Below are positions 1-11,460 of a stretch of 49,720 bases of DNA, piece after piece. A model generated the notes under the pieces. The model was not told where the DNA came from. It worked only from the letters and a program-made list of their open reading frames with translations, and did not search any database. The translations under genes and the position numbers were made by a program. The DNA is from Symbiodinium natans (lineage: Eukaryota; Sar; Dinophyceae; Suessiales; Symbiodiniaceae): assembly GCA_905221605.1 (NCBI GenBank), contig CAJNDS010000431.1, positions 92,501 through 142,220 of the forward strand, written 5' to 3'. The first letter of the stretch is position 1. Each line of letters begins with the position of its first letter.

Positions 1-198
1 AGGGTTTAGGGTTTAGGGTTTAGGGTTTAGGGTTTAGGGTTTAGGGGGATTTGGGGTTTCATCGGGTTTGGGATTTCGGGTTCGGGGTTGCTCAACCACA
101 GAGATGCACCGCATGCAAGGCAAGTTGCAGCAGCTGCCGCCATGGCCTGAGACACAGGGTTTGGGGTTTAGGGTTTAGGGTTTAGGGTTTAGGGTTTA
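1..198 (+). repeat. Interstitial telomere-type arrays (TTTAGGG)n
   Basis: About seven TTTAGGG units open the window (1-48) and a second short array lies at 158-198. Between them is a GC-rich stretch of about 100 bp with a short open frame from the ATG at 103 (reads MHRMQGKLQQLPPWPETQ). It could be an exon fragment but has no support. Similar arrays recur across the whole window, so this is not evidence of a chromosome end. Confidence 0.85.
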
Positions 199-1157
199 TA
201 CAGGAGCTCAAGATTCTCCGCTTCTACCCTTGGGGCCAAATGAAGCGTAAATTGGGGTCATGTACCACAACTACCATAATGCCAATTAAGGTATGTAAAC
301 CATGAGCCCTCTAGGGTTCATGTGGTCCCCAAAGTAACCTCTACACAACAAGAATCTACGCTCCTACTCCTTCCACCGAAATGGGGCCCTGTGTTAGACC
401 AAGATGGAACATGGGCTTGGGCCTGGTCAATCCTGTCAAAGTTGAGAGAACAACAGTGAACATGTCAAGTTTCTCATCCGACTGGTTATTGACGAGTTGT
501 GAGAACTTGTTAAGCAGCTTACCCAGCAAATGTGCAGGTTTCCACATGGGACATTGGGAAGGGTCTGACAGAGAAGCAGTTCAATGACTGAGAAGCAGGC
601 AAAGGCCCTTCTTAACACAGACTGCTGCAGAAGGAACCCTGCCCAAGCCAAATCCTGGATGCTAAGTCCCGTAAGCCCCTGTACGCATCAACCCTCGAAA
701 TTCCTTTGAGGGCTTGGGCTTCCAGGCAGCAAAAGCGCAAAAGCTCTGCTTTCAAGCTTCACGAAGTTGTTGCTGCCTTCGAACCCCCCCCCCCCCCAAA
801 CTGAGAAACACCTAAACAGCTCAAAGGCCTGGATTCCAGATACACGGCTCATGCATAAACAAAATCGAAGAGCCCCGAAGGATTTTCAAAAACTCATCGG
901 GCTTGAGGTCCTTCAAAATGTCGGAGGGTAGCTGACTGCTGGGCAGACACTACAAACATCCGGAAGGCTTACCTCGTCAAACAGATCCTGTCAGATCCAT
1001 GGCACTGCAAAAAGCCGCAATAGCCCCTGAGGTCCCTTTAGAGCCTTAGGGGCTGAATACCCCAGCGCCAAAAAAAGTTCACCTTTGATTGGTACTTAGG
1101 ATTCTACATATCCAAAAAGGTAAAAGGCTAACAACCCAGCCCCTAAGGAGCAGAACC
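199..1157. other. No recognisable gene
   Basis: Mixed-composition unique sequence with a C14 run near 784-798. The open frames at 356-651 overlap on both strands, show no family resemblance and have no codon bias. I see no gene here. Confidence 0.5.
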
Positions 1158-1455
1158 GCCCCTAAACCCTAAACCCTAAACCCTAAACCCCAAACCCCAA
1201 ACCCTAAACCTAAACCCTACACTCCAGAGGGGTCTCGGCCTGCTTGGCCTGCTGTGTCAGCTCTGCTCATCCACCGCCGGCGCTCCGCCCTGGGTCTTTG
1301 GGTTCAGCTCCCCAACTTTTAGGGTTAGGGTTTAGGGGTTTAGGGTTAGGGTTTGGGTTTAGGGTTAGGGGTTTAGGGTTTAGGGGTTTAGGGGTTTAGG
1401 GGTTTAGGGGTTTAGGGGTTTAGGGGTTTAGGGGTTTAGGGGTTTAGGGTTTAGT
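1158..1455. repeat. Convergent telomere-type pair: CCCTAAA, 105-bp spacer, TTTAGGGG
   Basis: A CCCTAAA-type array (1158-1212) is followed by about 105 bp of GC-rich unique DNA and then by TTTAGGG and TTTAGGGG repeats (1318-1455). The spacer has exon-like composition. Its best frame is on the minus strand and contains GELNPKTQGGAPAVDEQ, but I cannot assign it. The arrangement recurs through the window. Confidence 0.75.
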
Positions 1456-2734
1456 CTTTGGAGTAGGCCCTGGATTAACAGTATATCCGTTTTAAGTATA
1501 AGTAGCTAGAATAGGAACCCAGAACCAAAACAAGTATTAAAGTATCATGCTCCAAAACCCAGGCTCTTGGGGGTAGTTGAGGGTGCACCCGGGACCTATT
1601 TACCTAAAGGTTAATAGTAGGTAACCCCTATTTAGTAGGGATAACCCTCGAAACTGTAAGTAAATGGGGTTCCAGGTAGGGTCTACGGGGTGGAGGGGTT
1701 GAGCTTTGTAGGGTTTGTGTGTTGGTTGCAGGGAAATTAGGGTTATGGGGTCACAGGGCTTTGGGGTTTTGCCCATGCTTGCGGCTATTTTGCCAAGATC
1801 CCCAGGTGCCACATGCTCAGCGTAGCACCAGTGAAGCTGAAAAAAGGTACCCGTATGTTTCGAAACTGATAGTGCTCTTCAAGGCTGCTTAAGAGCCTGC
1901 AAGCAGCTTTTGGGAGCTGCTGAAAAACATGTCCGGCACAAAGTTAGAGCAACCGTCCGAAGACCTTAGGAAGAACACACGACCCTAATTAAACCCTAAA
2001 ACCCTCAATCATCAACCCTCAACCATAAACCCTAAACCGAAAAGGTAACTCTCTCATTACAAGTCTTGTGGGATCAGGATCGAAGGGCTTGGCAGATCTC
2101 TGGTGCCATCCTTAACCCTACATGAAACTCTATTTACCTACAGTTTAGTAGTAACGGCCCTAAGAAGTACAGTAGGTAAAACCATATTAAACAGCCGGTA
2201 AGAGGGTCCAGGTAATCCTCTCTCCGACTAAGGCCCTACAGCACTGGGCCGAGGACGGTGGCGGCACAGAGGGTCCATGGAGAACAAACTCCAAACTCCC
2301 GAAACCTTAAACACCCAGGAGGTTTAAGGTTTTCAGGCCCCAAAGAGGCCCAAAATGCTACAGCCTTGATACGAGGGGCCCCAACACGGGTACCCCTCGC
2401 ACTATTTTGCGAAATTCCCGAGTTCCGTCGCAGGGAGGCTGCGAGGAGGACCCGGATGCATGGTGTCGAGTGTGGGTTTAGGGCGTAAAACATTTGAGGT
2501 GAGCTTCAACGCTTGGTGCATGCAAGTCATGCAAGGTCCATAATACTTTGGTTTCCATCCGGAAACTCTGCGAAACGAAAGGCTTTGTTTTGGCTTGTTA
2601 CTTTCAGCTTATGGCACCTCAACCCCTCTAAATCCGGCCCTCCCTGTGGAAACGAACTCCTGCGGGCTCCGGAGGCGGGGGCGGCCGCCTCGGAACAAAG
2701 ACATTGAGCGTTGACACCGAGAGGGATTTGGGGT
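1456..2734. other. Mostly unique sequence, no supported gene
   Basis: Contains degenerate CCCTAAA-type units at 1981-2036 and a small foldback around 2130-2186 in which TTTACCTACAGT faces ACAGTAGGTAAA. ORFs at 2236-2493 are open on both strands in GC-rich DNA, with no motif. I see no gene. Confidence 0.45.
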
Positions 2735-2854
2735 TTTGGGCTTAGGGGTTTAGGTTTAGGGTTTAGGTTTAGGAGTTAGGGGTTAGGGCTCGTAGGGTTA
2801 GGGTTTAGGGTCTAGGGTCTAGGGTTTAGGGTTTAGGGGGGGGGGGGGGGGGGC
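2735..2854 (+). repeat. TTTAGGG-type array ending in a poly-G run
   Basis: Degenerate TTTAGGG, TCTAGGG and TTAGGGG units lead into a G run of about 17 at 2838-2854. Homopolymers of this length are error-prone, so the exact count is uncertain. Confidence 0.75.
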
Positions 2855-3235
2855 TAGCTTCCGAGCAAAAGCATCTACAAGCACTTCGTCATCGCAATGA
2901 GCTACAAATCTGATTCGACAGATTTTGGCAGTTGGACATAACCTCGCTGCACCCTGCTCGGCATCAACCCCTCCACCCTCCTGAAAAAGCAAGCTCTGCG
3001 TTTGCTGAGACATTTCCGGGGTTGCCGACATGAAAGCCCTTTGCAGCCTGATTCAGGCCGAGGCCTTAAAAACCAAGTCCTTCAGGGCTCAGGGCTTTCA
3101 AAGCGCACCATGAAGTTATCCAGGCCTTGTGTGCTGAGAAGGTATCTGTCAACCTTGTCGCGCCAAGCCCAAAGAGGCTTCCTCGTCGGCTCTAGAGAAC
3201 TCATGAGAACTCGGACATTAAGAGGTCTGGCTGCA
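2855..3235. other. Unique stretch between telomere-type arrays
   Basis: GC-balanced unique DNA. A short open segment near 3026-3110 (GCC GAC ATG AAA GCC CTT TGC) has plausible coding composition, but no family can be named and no splice sites are convincing. Confidence 0.3.
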
Positions 3236-3437
3236 GCCCTAAACCCTAAACCCTAAACCCGAAACCCTAAACCCTGAACCCTAAACCCTAAACCCCACCC
3301 CCTCCCCTCAAAGCCCAAACACCCTACTCCAATAAATTCGCTCAGGCCGCGACTCTTCCAGCCCAGGTGGCGGGATCCCTGCCTTGCTGGGTTTAGGGTT
3401 TAGGGTTTAGGGTTTAGGGTTTAGGGTCAGGGTTTAG
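3236..3437. repeat. Convergent telomere-type pair with 95-bp spacer
   Basis: CCCTAAA units (3236-3293), a GC-rich spacer of about 95 bp, then TTTAGGG units (3389-3437). Same geometry as the pair at 1158-1455. Confidence 0.75.
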
Positions 3438-3795
3438 GGATTTGGCAGCATGTGGAGACAGGATCTTACCACGTCCCATGGTCCACCGTTCATTGATCCC
3501 AACATGTCCTCTGCTAAGCACGCATGAACTCCTACACACCCTCACTCACTCACTCACAGGCTCTGAGGCGTCCAAACTGTCCATGTCTCGCAGTGACACC
3601 GTAGAGACAACGCTACACACATACCTCCGCTACAGCGGGCGCCTCATACAGAGGCGATCTGCGGGTCCTGTGACCCGGCTCAAGATCTAGTCGGGCCACA
3701 AAGGCACTAGACCCTAGTGGCGCGACTAGACACACAGAGCACCCAACTGCTCTGCGCCCAAGAAAGGCCCCTCAAAAACTACAAGGCAGCTGCAT

Positions 3796-4960
3796 TTACA
3801 GACCCCTCACTTGTGCTCCCTTCGGCGGCGCGCCCGACGAAGAAGCCCCTCCAGATGCATGGATCACGAACTCGATGAACGGCATCACCTGAGCCAAGGC
3901 CCCGTGCGGCTGGAACTGGACTGTCAGCACATACTTGGTGTCCTTCTTGGCCTTCCAGAAGTTGCAAGCGATGACTTCGGGCTCCATGGCCGTCGGTGTG
4001 GCCATGAGGGGCAACATCAGCTTGAGCATCTCGTGCTGCTCCACGAGGGACGGCCGGCGCGCTGCTGCAAGAAGCTTGTCCGTCTGGGCCAGAACTGCTT
4101 GCTCGTCCTGAGAAAGTCGCTGCAACTCGCGCTCTGCCGCAAACTTCACGAGGGCTCCTGCTAGAGTGGTCTTGCGATGCTTGTCCGGATGCGGTTTGCC
4201 CTTGCCGGGGCTGCGCCCATCGTAGTAGGCCGCTGCAGCCTGCATGGCTTGGGCCAGTCCGCATCCCTCCAGAGGCAGAAAGAAGCACGGCGTGGCACCT
4301 TCGAGCTGGCGCAGACGGTAGTCCAAGTTCTCCATCATGCGGACGAGCTTCTTGTGGTTCGGCGTGGGATCCTCCGTTCTGGGTCTCTTGCTCTGCTCCG
4401 TCGGCTGCATGGACGCGTCCCCCGCGCCGTTGCCGATCCACATGTCGAGCTGGCTGGAGCAAGGCAGTTCCTGAGTTTCCTGGGCCTCGATCCACTGCAC
4501 ATGGGCGGTCACGTGATGCTCGGAAATGACGCTTGGCAGATGACATATTATAGAAAACTTTCGAGCGCTTGGGGCATTGATTGGTCTGCACTTCAGAACA
4601 CACAACCTTCTTATGCTTCGCAACTTCGTGCATGTTGAGGGCACGACGGGTGTCAAAACTTCGGGCGCAAATTGCGCACCGGACCCCTTCACCCTGAACA
4701 TCTACTACCCATCCTAAGTCTGGAGGGGTCGCCGGATCCTGGCGAGCGTCTGCTTGCGGAGCATCGTCAGTCATAGCACTGGGCCGCGGCGGCAACTCCA
4801 CAGTTTTGAGCACCCATGAAAATGACGGGTCACATTCCAGAAGCAGTTGCATCCAGCCAGGCTGAAAAGCATGGAACTGAGGCACTGCCGCCGCAAGGTC
4901 ATCATACATCTGTCGCAGGGCTGGAACAGCATGCTGCACGGGCTTGCCAAAGTCATCCAA
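3796..4960 (-). pseudogene. C2H2 zinc-finger C-terminal region of element 1
   Basis: The first half reads in the frame starting at 4960 and the second half in the frame ending at 3796, with a break near 4520. The first half holds a canonical C2H2 finger, CAICARSF followed by ALNMHEVAKH (C-x2-C-x12-H-x4-H, plus-strand about 4600-4670). A second finger follows, CPKRSKVFYNMSSAKRH, where the second Cys position is Arg. It is either degenerate or a point change. The second half is Gln/Leu/Ala-rich and helical, with coiled-coil-like stretches (VRMMENLDYRLRQLEG, AAERELQRLSQDEQAVL), and ends with an Ala/Gly/Ser tail. Zinc fingers at this position in LINEs usually bind nucleic acid or target DNA. Confidence 0.65.
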
Positions 4961-4961
4961 C

Positions 4962-6537
4962 TCATGACGGCAAATTTCCAGCTAAAACGCCCGAACATGG
5001 ACGCGAAGTATAGCTTGTGATGGTTGGGATGCTGCACCATGTGATGCAGCCACCGCAGTCGTCGCTGGCGCAGTGTGCTGGCAATCGTGTGAATCCGCAT
5101 GCGTGCCCGAATGAGCGAGTTGGGAACAGACTCATGGCGGGGATCTCCCCGGACAGCTCCCCAGCCTGCTCTGCCAAGGGCCCGTCTTGCAAGGTGGTCG
5201 CGCGCACGTTCTAAACGTTGCAGAGCTGTTTTTGGCAGCAGGTACGGCTCCAGTCCGGAAAGTCCTGCCCCTTGCACCATGGCTTTGAAAAACAAACGCT
5301 TCGCATAAAGCGATACGTTTTTACAGCGCCAAATGCCAGCATAGGCCCAGAAACCCACCCGCATGGCTGAAATGCGCTTATCAATCTCCGTGTTCTTGTT
5401 GCCATTGTTGTGCACCCAGCCCCCCAAGTATCTCGCAACTCCAAGCTTTTTTCCAGGCGTGACCTTGTTGGGAAGCATGGCCGCCTTGCGGTTAGCATGT
5501 GCCCCAGCACCCATCCATCTCATGACCACCTCCTCCTTAGAAGGCTCCAGCTGGCACCCCACGCCTCCAAGCTCTGCTTCAAGCAGGGCAGTGCGCGCGA
5601 CGGCCTTGTCATCGAGCTCCTCAGCCGAGTCTGCCACCATGAGCTCAGCAATGTCGTCAGCATACGTGGTCATTGCCGCATCAATCACGTCATTGCCATA
5701 CTCGAGGAGCAGGTCATCGTCCTGAATGGCCGTCTTGTACGCCTGGAGCGGAACGTGGTAGACATCCATGAAGATGTCGCCGGCGATCGTGTCACCCTGC
5801 CTTGTTCCACGTGCCATGCGCAATTTTCGCAAGCCACATCCCGGCACTCGCAAGCCCAACAGCGAATTGGCATGGGCATCCATGATGAGGTCATGCGCCG
5901 CACCTTGAGATCGCACATGCTGAGCAATGGCCTCATGGCTCAAACTGGGAAATGCATTGGCAGCATCTCTGAAGAAAATGGCATGGTTGCGTTTGCTTCG
6001 ACGGCATCGAAACATGTTGTTCTCAACTATGGCCAATGCCTCTTCACGGCGTCGCCCCTTGATGCACCCAAACGCCCAGTCAGGTCGAGGGGTCGTTGCA
6101 CATGCCTGGTAGAAGGTCTTATGCACTTGTTTAGCCAGGGAATCAAGGCGCGCAATGGGACGTTTGCCTTGGCACTTGGGCTTGCCGTTGCCTTTGTCAA
6201 TGGGCAGCACTGGCACGTCGTACCACCTGCTGGGATTCCTGCCAGTGCGTGCAAGCTGTCTGAAGAACTGCTCATGGATATCTCGAGCAAAATCTGGCAA
6301 GCATCCAAAAATGAGTTTCCAGACCTCCGACGGCATAGAACCTTCAGGAACTGAACGGTTGTTGCCGGCACCCAGGACGTTGCGGCGGAAGTCACGGAGA
6401 GGGGGCAAATCCACGTGCGCAGGATGTCGAGGTGCCTCGTGGCGGAACTTCAGCAAGCGCTCAGGCACTGGCTCTGCCAAAAAGGCCTGCCGCATATATG
6501 CGTCCCATGCACTCTGCAGCAGAAATTGGCTCAGCAT
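4962..6537 (-). CDS. Reverse transcriptase domain of element 1
   Basis: This is a LINE-type RT numbered from 6537. The finger motif GKRPIARLDSLAK is at about 124-136, motif A FFRDAANAF at 188-196 with its Asp, motif B RGTRQGD at 243-249, and motif C TYADD at 291-295 with both catalytic Asp residues. A thumb-like region follows, including KLGVARYLGGWVHN, then RRLRWLHHMVQHP, a tail motif often seen after LINE RTs (RWxGHV-like). All catalytic residues I can check are intact. The frame stays open to 4771, but after about 4962 the true reading moves to another frame that leads into the zinc finger. In a LINE this enzyme copies the element RNA at the nicked target. I judge it non-functional as assembled because the flanking ORF is broken. 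Confidence 0.88.
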
Positions 6538-7006
6538 CTGGAGGTCGGTAAACTCGCCGCTTCGGACCTAAGCCTGTGCGTGCTATTGCTCTACCCACTC
6601 GCCAGACTTGACGCCAATGTCCATGTTGCGCAGCTGCATTCATGTCGTTTGCGAGGGAATCGACGTGCGCGCGCTTGTCAGCCACGCAAGCTCGGCGTAT
6701 TGCACGTCTAATGCGACCGAGCCAAGAGCAACGCGACCAGGCCTGGAACACCTGGGCGACCCCCACACGCACCGAGCAAACATGCGCTGCCCAATCTTTT
6801 AGCTGACGGTCTCTGTAGCTGATGAGGTCCCATGTGGCGGCAGACATCCATGGCTTTGAAGCACCTCGGCAAACAGAGAAGTGGCGTGTGGCAATGTTCA
6901 TGATCCCGTCATTCAGCAAGTTCCATGTGCGTGAAGGGTCCTCGTCTGCAGCACAGAGTGAGAAAAGCTCAGAGTTGCGCAATCGCCACTCCTGCACATC
7001 CTGCAA
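6461..7006 (-). pseudogene. Endonuclease-to-RT linker of element 1
   Basis: This continues the endonuclease ORF after a one-base frame change near 7005 and runs to about 6520, where the reading passes back to the frame of the RT. It is Arg/Trp/Ala-rich and helical-looking (for example WRLRNSELFSL, RIRRAIRRACV), as expected of the spacer between EN and RT in LINE ORF2. It has no recognisable catalytic motif. Its last 25 or so codons overlap the start of the RT frame and are probably shadow. Confidence 0.6.
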
Positions 7007-8472
7007 AAAGGCGTCCGCACGCTACAGTCTTCGAGAGCATGCCTCAACGAGCCAAAATGCCAACTGGTATCCGTTTGCGGCGACTGTCCAGGCTTGAGTT
7101 TGACTTCGTAGGGGAAATCCACTGCAAGCGGAGCATGGTCAAGCATGACTGTGCCATTGCCAGGCTTCAATGCAAAGCCCAAGTCATACAGCACCGTGAC
7201 TGGCGACATGTCCTGTCCACTCTTGGCTAGTATGTGGTCCGGACGGGTGCGCTCACCATTGACACCAAAGAAAGTGCAGCCGTTCCAATCATCGCAAGGT
7301 AAGCCGCGGATCCGAGATTTCCACGTGTCCAGGACCACAAGACCGTTCGGGACACATAGCTCACGCAAGCGCTCACCATTGACAGAAGGCTCAGCAGCAG
7401 GGTAGCACGGCCCAACGTGCGCGTCCGCTGTGAATGTGGGATCGCCGTTGGCATCAAGCCCGCAGATAACCGTACTCCTCGCGGGCGCTTGCTGGACCAC
7501 AGAATGCATGGCATCCCAGAATTCAGACAAGGCTTCCTCAGGCGCAGTGGTCTGGGGCGCATATGCTCCGACGACAACCAAGTCTGCGTCATGGAGAGCC
7601 CGGCCAGTGCGAATTCGCAAAGCTCCTAAACGCCCAGCCAGCTTGTACGGCGGATCATATCTCCACACCACGGCTTGCGGGGAAACGAAGCTGCAATTGA
7701 GGGCGATGGTGATGCCACAAGCCTTATTCGTGAATTGCCCTTGGCTGTAACCCCATGAAACAATGTAAAACTGCCGGTCATGAGAAAAACCTTCCCAGCG
7801 TGACGGGGTGCAATTGTCATCATGTTGAAAACCGTTGTGTGGAACAGACTTCTTCCGCATGCGAGTGCCCTGTAAGACAATGATGTCATAATCACTGAAA
7901 GCGCTCAGAACAATACGCAGCCTTTCACCCACTAGCGAGTTGCAGTTGTAACTAACCATGCGCACACGTGCACGGCACCGAAGCTTGGGCTGAGGTCGTG
8001 GGGCAGGAGGTTGGTTGTTCTGCGTCCACCAAGCACGTGTCGATGCAAGGCGTCGGCGCACATCAGCAACGACTTGGGCGTCAAAGTGTTGGGCCAGATC
8101 AGCCTCTGTGGCTATTTTTTGCCCTTTCCAGTACGTTGCCCCTTTCAGGAAAAATTGTCTCAGGCGCTGACGGATAGTGGCTTTGCCGCGTCCGCGGCGT
8201 TGCCAGTACCCCTCAAGTTCTTGGGTATCCCTACTTTCGGCCGCCTGGTATTGTTGAAGACTGATGAAGCCTTCGCTGGAGAGCACCACCTCCCCAGCAA
8301 CGGTCCCCTCCCCCGGCGCCTCATCCATCACCGAGAAATGCCAGGGCTGCGGACTTCCGACCGCAGTCGTGCCTGAGATGTCCACGGCCTTAGCGTCCTT
8401 CAGCAAACCTCCCTGATATATCCAGATCAAGTATGCGAAAAGGAGAAAAGCATGGCTCGGTAGACTCTGCAT
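7007..8472 (-). pseudogene. Retrotransposon endonuclease (EEP/AP-like) segment of element 1
   Basis: The frame is open from 8529. I take the first ATG at 8472; earlier starts would be non-ATG. With residues numbered from 8529, the nuclease domain runs about 191-475. It begins SYNCNSL (193-199), then IIVLQGTR (216-223), VVGAYAPQ (319-326), CGLDANGD (356-363), RPDHILA (429-435) and LDHAPL (463-468). The Asn, DxN, RxDH and terminal DH positions of the family are present. The usual metal-binding Glu of the LQE motif reads Gly (LQGTR), which would matter for catalysis unless this lineage uses it as standard. Upstream is a hydrophobic N-terminus (HAFLLFAYLIWIY) and a basic, Gln-rich region. The frame breaks near 7005 and continues in the next segment. 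In a LINE this domain nicks the target DNA for target-primed reverse transcription. Confidence 0.8.
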
Positions 8473-8555
8473 CTTGTCTCTACGGGCGCTTGGCACGAGA
8501 GGGCTTCCTACACACCCGCTGTTGGTCACATATCTCCGGCTCTACCTTTCACGTC

Positions 8556-8695
8556 AAACCCTAAACCCAAAACCCTAAACCCTAAACCCTAAACCCTAAG
8601 CCCTAAACCCTAAACCCCTCAAGAACTCCGATGGGGCACCATGGCTTCTCTGATGGGCTGAGGTTTAGGGTGCAGGCTTTAGGGCTTTAGGGTTT
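8556..8695. repeat. Convergent telomere-type pair with short spacer
   Basis: CCCTAAA units (8556-8620), about 40 bp of unique DNA, then degenerate TTTAGGG units (8660-8695). It directly abuts the 5' side of element 1. Confidence 0.7.
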
Positions 8696-9134
8696 ACATA
8701 GAGCCCCCAAGGATAGCCCTTAAGACCCTCTGAAAGAATATTCCTAAACATGATCCTCTTAAACCCAATAAAGGGAGCTTATGAAATATCCGAAGGCCCG
8801 CCTAGTTTAGGCTGTAGAGGCTGTAGAGGTTAGGGAGCTTTCAGCCGCTTGCGCCTGCGTGCTTCGCACACGCAGCTCCTCCCAAAGTTGCCCCTGACTC
8901 CCTGTAGGCCCAGAAAGCAAACCCTGAAAGATGGACATGTATACATGCAGGTCCATCAAAAATGTTCTCTCTCCATCTATCTAACCTATCTATCTATCTA
9001 TCTATCTGTCTACAAGATGGCCCTAAACACATAACATCCCATCCGTGAAAACATGAAAGCTCCAAGATGGCCCTAAACACCACACCCTATAACATCCCCA
9101 CCAAAAAAAACACATGAAAGCTCCACTGCTGCCA
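8696..9134. other. Unique sequence with (CTAT)n microsatellite
   Basis: A (CTAT)n tract lies at about 8971-9010. A short direct repeat (CAAGATGGCCCTAAACAC) occurs at about 9013 and 9063. I see no gene. Confidence 0.5.
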
Positions 9135-9184
9135 GCTCTTGATGAGCTCGGATGGCATCAGCTTGGATGAGGAGGCCTCTGCAG
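9135..9184 (+). CDS. Candidate short exon, function unknown
   Basis: Between an AG and a TTTAGGG array, the frame reads LLMSSDGISLDEEASA, with coding-like composition unlike the flanking repeats. Possible acceptor CCAG at 9134; the donor is not canonical. No family recognised and no transcript evidence. Confidence 0.25.
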
Positions 9185-9200
9185 GCCGTGCAGCTTTAAG

Positions 9201-9294
9201 GGGGTTTAGGGTTTAGGGTTTAGGGTTTAGGGTTTAGGGTTTAGGGTTTAGGGTTTAGGGTTTAGGGTTTAGGGTTTAGGGTTTAGGGTTTAGG
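9201..9294 (+). repeat. Near-perfect (TTTAGGG)13 array
   Basis: Uninterrupted TTTAGGG units; one of the cleanest arrays in the window. Confidence 0.9.
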
Positions 9295-10187
9295 GGGTTG
9301 AAAGGGGCTTTCAGGGGGTTCATAAGGGGCTTGTAGGGGGGTTTGAAAAGGTTTTAAAGGGCTTAGAAGGCTTTGAGAGCTATTCTGAAAAGTCGTTAAA
9401 AACATTTTTTGTGCATAACAACACTAGAGCGGAAGTATGGAGGGTTTGCAGGTTCTGGAAAGTTACGGGTTTAGGTATGTCTATCGGGATGATGGCTTGA
9501 GGGCTTGGGGATGAGGGCCTCGGGCCTTGCTTTGCACCCTACGGCCCTACATCCTTCAACAACATTTGCACCTTGCTGTTTGTGATTTTTTGTTCACCAA
9601 CTGGGGCGAACAGATTCATCCCCCTCCTTACTAAGTACCCCCTACCCACATCAAGGCCCACACAGCAATAACTAAGCTATAATGGTGCCTCATAGTGAGA
9701 AGTCAAGGAGGAGCCCTTATAAGGGATTTTAGGGGTGATTTAGGGGTTGTTTAGGGGCTACTTAGGTTTATAGGGATTAGAATATAGGGGAATGCGATTA
9801 CGGGTCCCTTCTAGGCGTCCCTCCTTCTAGCCCTTGAGGAAGGCTAGTTATCGAGCGAAACGCTCTTGCTCGTCCCACCGTGAACGTGGAGAACAGTGAT
9901 GCAGGCACTATTGGCCCAGACCTGCTGTGGTGCTTTGCCGTAGCGCCCATCTCCACTGTGCAAGTCGTCATGGCTTCCAGACGTTGAGAGTAACCACAAA
10001 GGTGATAGAGATAGCTGCAAGAGGCTGCTTCAACAAGACTTTGTGAGCGCTGTGGCAACGCAGGTTTGGTGATTTTGCTGGGCATTGTTTCGGGAGACAC
10101 TGTGGAGCTGGCTCAGCGGCTGGCTACCAAGGCTCTGACGCCCGACTGCAAGAACCGCTCTGTTCAATCGAAACATGTCGAAACCCT
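9295..10187. other. Unique sequence, no supported gene
   Basis: G/T-rich sequence, then mixed composition. The 100-aa minus-strand frame at 9798-10100 shows no motif and no codon bias. I see no gene. Confidence 0.45.
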
Positions 10188-10567
10188 GCTAAACCCTAAA
10201 CCCTAATTAACCCTAAACTCCTAAACCCTCAACTCCTAAACCCAAAACCCAAAACCCTAAACCCAAAGCCCTAAACCCTAAACCCTGAACTCCCAAACCC
10301 TAAACTCCTAAACCCCAATTTACTCCTAAACCCTAAACTCCTAAACCCTAAACCCTGAACCCTCTCAACCCATCCGCCTGCGAGCGCCGCTGCATCAAGG
10401 AGCTCCTTGTCACCGCCGAAGGCCGCGCCTGAACGCTTCGTTGGAAAAGAGTGCGTACCTAACCGTTTAGGGTGTGGGGTTTGGGGTTTAGGGCTTGGGG
10501 TTTAGGATTTAGGGTTTGGGGTTTAGGGTTTAGGGTTTAGGGTTTGGGGTTTGGGGTTTAGGGTTTA
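10188..10567. repeat. Convergent telomere-type pair with exon-like spacer
   Basis: Degenerate CCCTAAA units (10188-10364), about 105 bp of GC-rich unique DNA, then TTTAGGG/TTTGGGG units (10470-10567). The spacer reads CERRCIKELLVTAEGRA in one plus-strand frame (about 10378-10428), which resembles a coding fragment but is unassigned. Confidence 0.75.
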
Positions 10568-11052
10568 TACATCATGGGTACCCCTACTACAGGAATCCCT
10601 TGCCCAGAGGATCCCCAATGATGGGAGTATATATATATATATATACATATACATATACATATACATGTACATATACGTATACATATACATTGACATATAT
10701 ATAATTATATACATATATATATATGTATATATAAGCCAACTCTGGGCTTTTACAATGTGAAATTGTTACAGTAGAGGTCTATAGGCAACCTTACGCTAAA
10801 TGCTCAGACCCTTAAACCCATTTCACACATAGCCGTTGCAAAACAAGCCCGGCAACCCAATTAAGGGGCCTAAGGAGGGACCCCTAGAAGGGACCCTTAA
10901 TCTTATTACCCAAAATAACCCCTGCATATATATCTGTATATATATATATATATGTATACCTTCTATCAAGTCTCTGTATACCTGACCTGAACAACCCTAA
11001 GGTCCCTTGTAAGGATCCTTCTTTAAATGAGCCCCTTGACCCAAAGAACCCC
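10568..11052. repeat. (TA)n/(ATAC)n microsatellites in unique DNA
   Basis: A TA-rich tract lies at about 10625-10733 and a second at 10925-10958. The rest is unique with no gene. Confidence 0.7.
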
Positions 11053-11460
11053 GAAACCCTAAACCCTAAACCCTAAACCCTAAACCCAAAGAACTGCTGA
11101 GCCGCTGGCACTTCCTGGCTGCTGCTAGGAGAGTTTCCGGATGCACAAGCGGGGGGAGCTGCACATCTCTCCACGACCTGGCACCACCAGCACGAGGCGC
11201 CCCAAAACCCTACAAACCGTAAACCCTGAATCAGAAAAACTCTAAACCCTGAACCCTAAACCCAATAAACCCTATAGACCCTAGAAACTAGAAAAAACAA
11301 ACCTCTAAACCTCATAACCCTTAAACCCTAACACCCTAACACCCTGAACGACTCTGTACCTAGGCAACTCTTTTGTTGTTCCATGCTTTTGTACGTCATG
11401 TAACGAGGAGTAGTTCTTATGCTCCAAACAGAGACCCTAAACCCTAAACCCTAAACCAGG
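11053..11460 (-). repeat. CCCTAAA-type arrays around an exon-like stretch
   Basis: Arrays at 11053-11092, 11205-11340 (degenerate) and 11433-11458, all in the same orientation. The GC-rich stretch at 11095-11203 is open in one frame (LLSRWHFLAAARRVSG). It is a possible exon without support and an exception to the usual convergent layout. Confidence 0.6.

Larger units (their letters stand above)
3540..8529 (-). mobile_element. Non-LTR (LINE-like) retrotransposon, frameshifted relic
   Basis: On the minus strand, four open segments read in order as an AP-type endonuclease (EEP fold), a linker, a reverse transcriptase and a C2H2 zinc-finger tail, which is the layout of an autonomous LINE ORF2. 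The segments lie in alternating frames, with breaks near 7005, 6520, 4960 and 4520, so the copy is either decayed or mis-sequenced. No separate ORF1 is visible upstream (beyond 8529), where telomere-type repeats begin within about 30 bp. Downstream of the last ORF is about 230 bp of possible 3' UTR ending at a short GTGA repeat (plus-strand CTCACTCACTCACTCAC near 3541). Some non-LTR elements end in such a tail, but this end is a guess. No poly(A) tail or target-site duplication was found. Confidence 0.88.

Noticed and set aside
1-48. Chromosome end at the left edge
   Set aside because: Seven TTTAGGG units start the window, but more than twenty similar internal arrays exist in both orientations, so position 1 is not evidence of a telomere.
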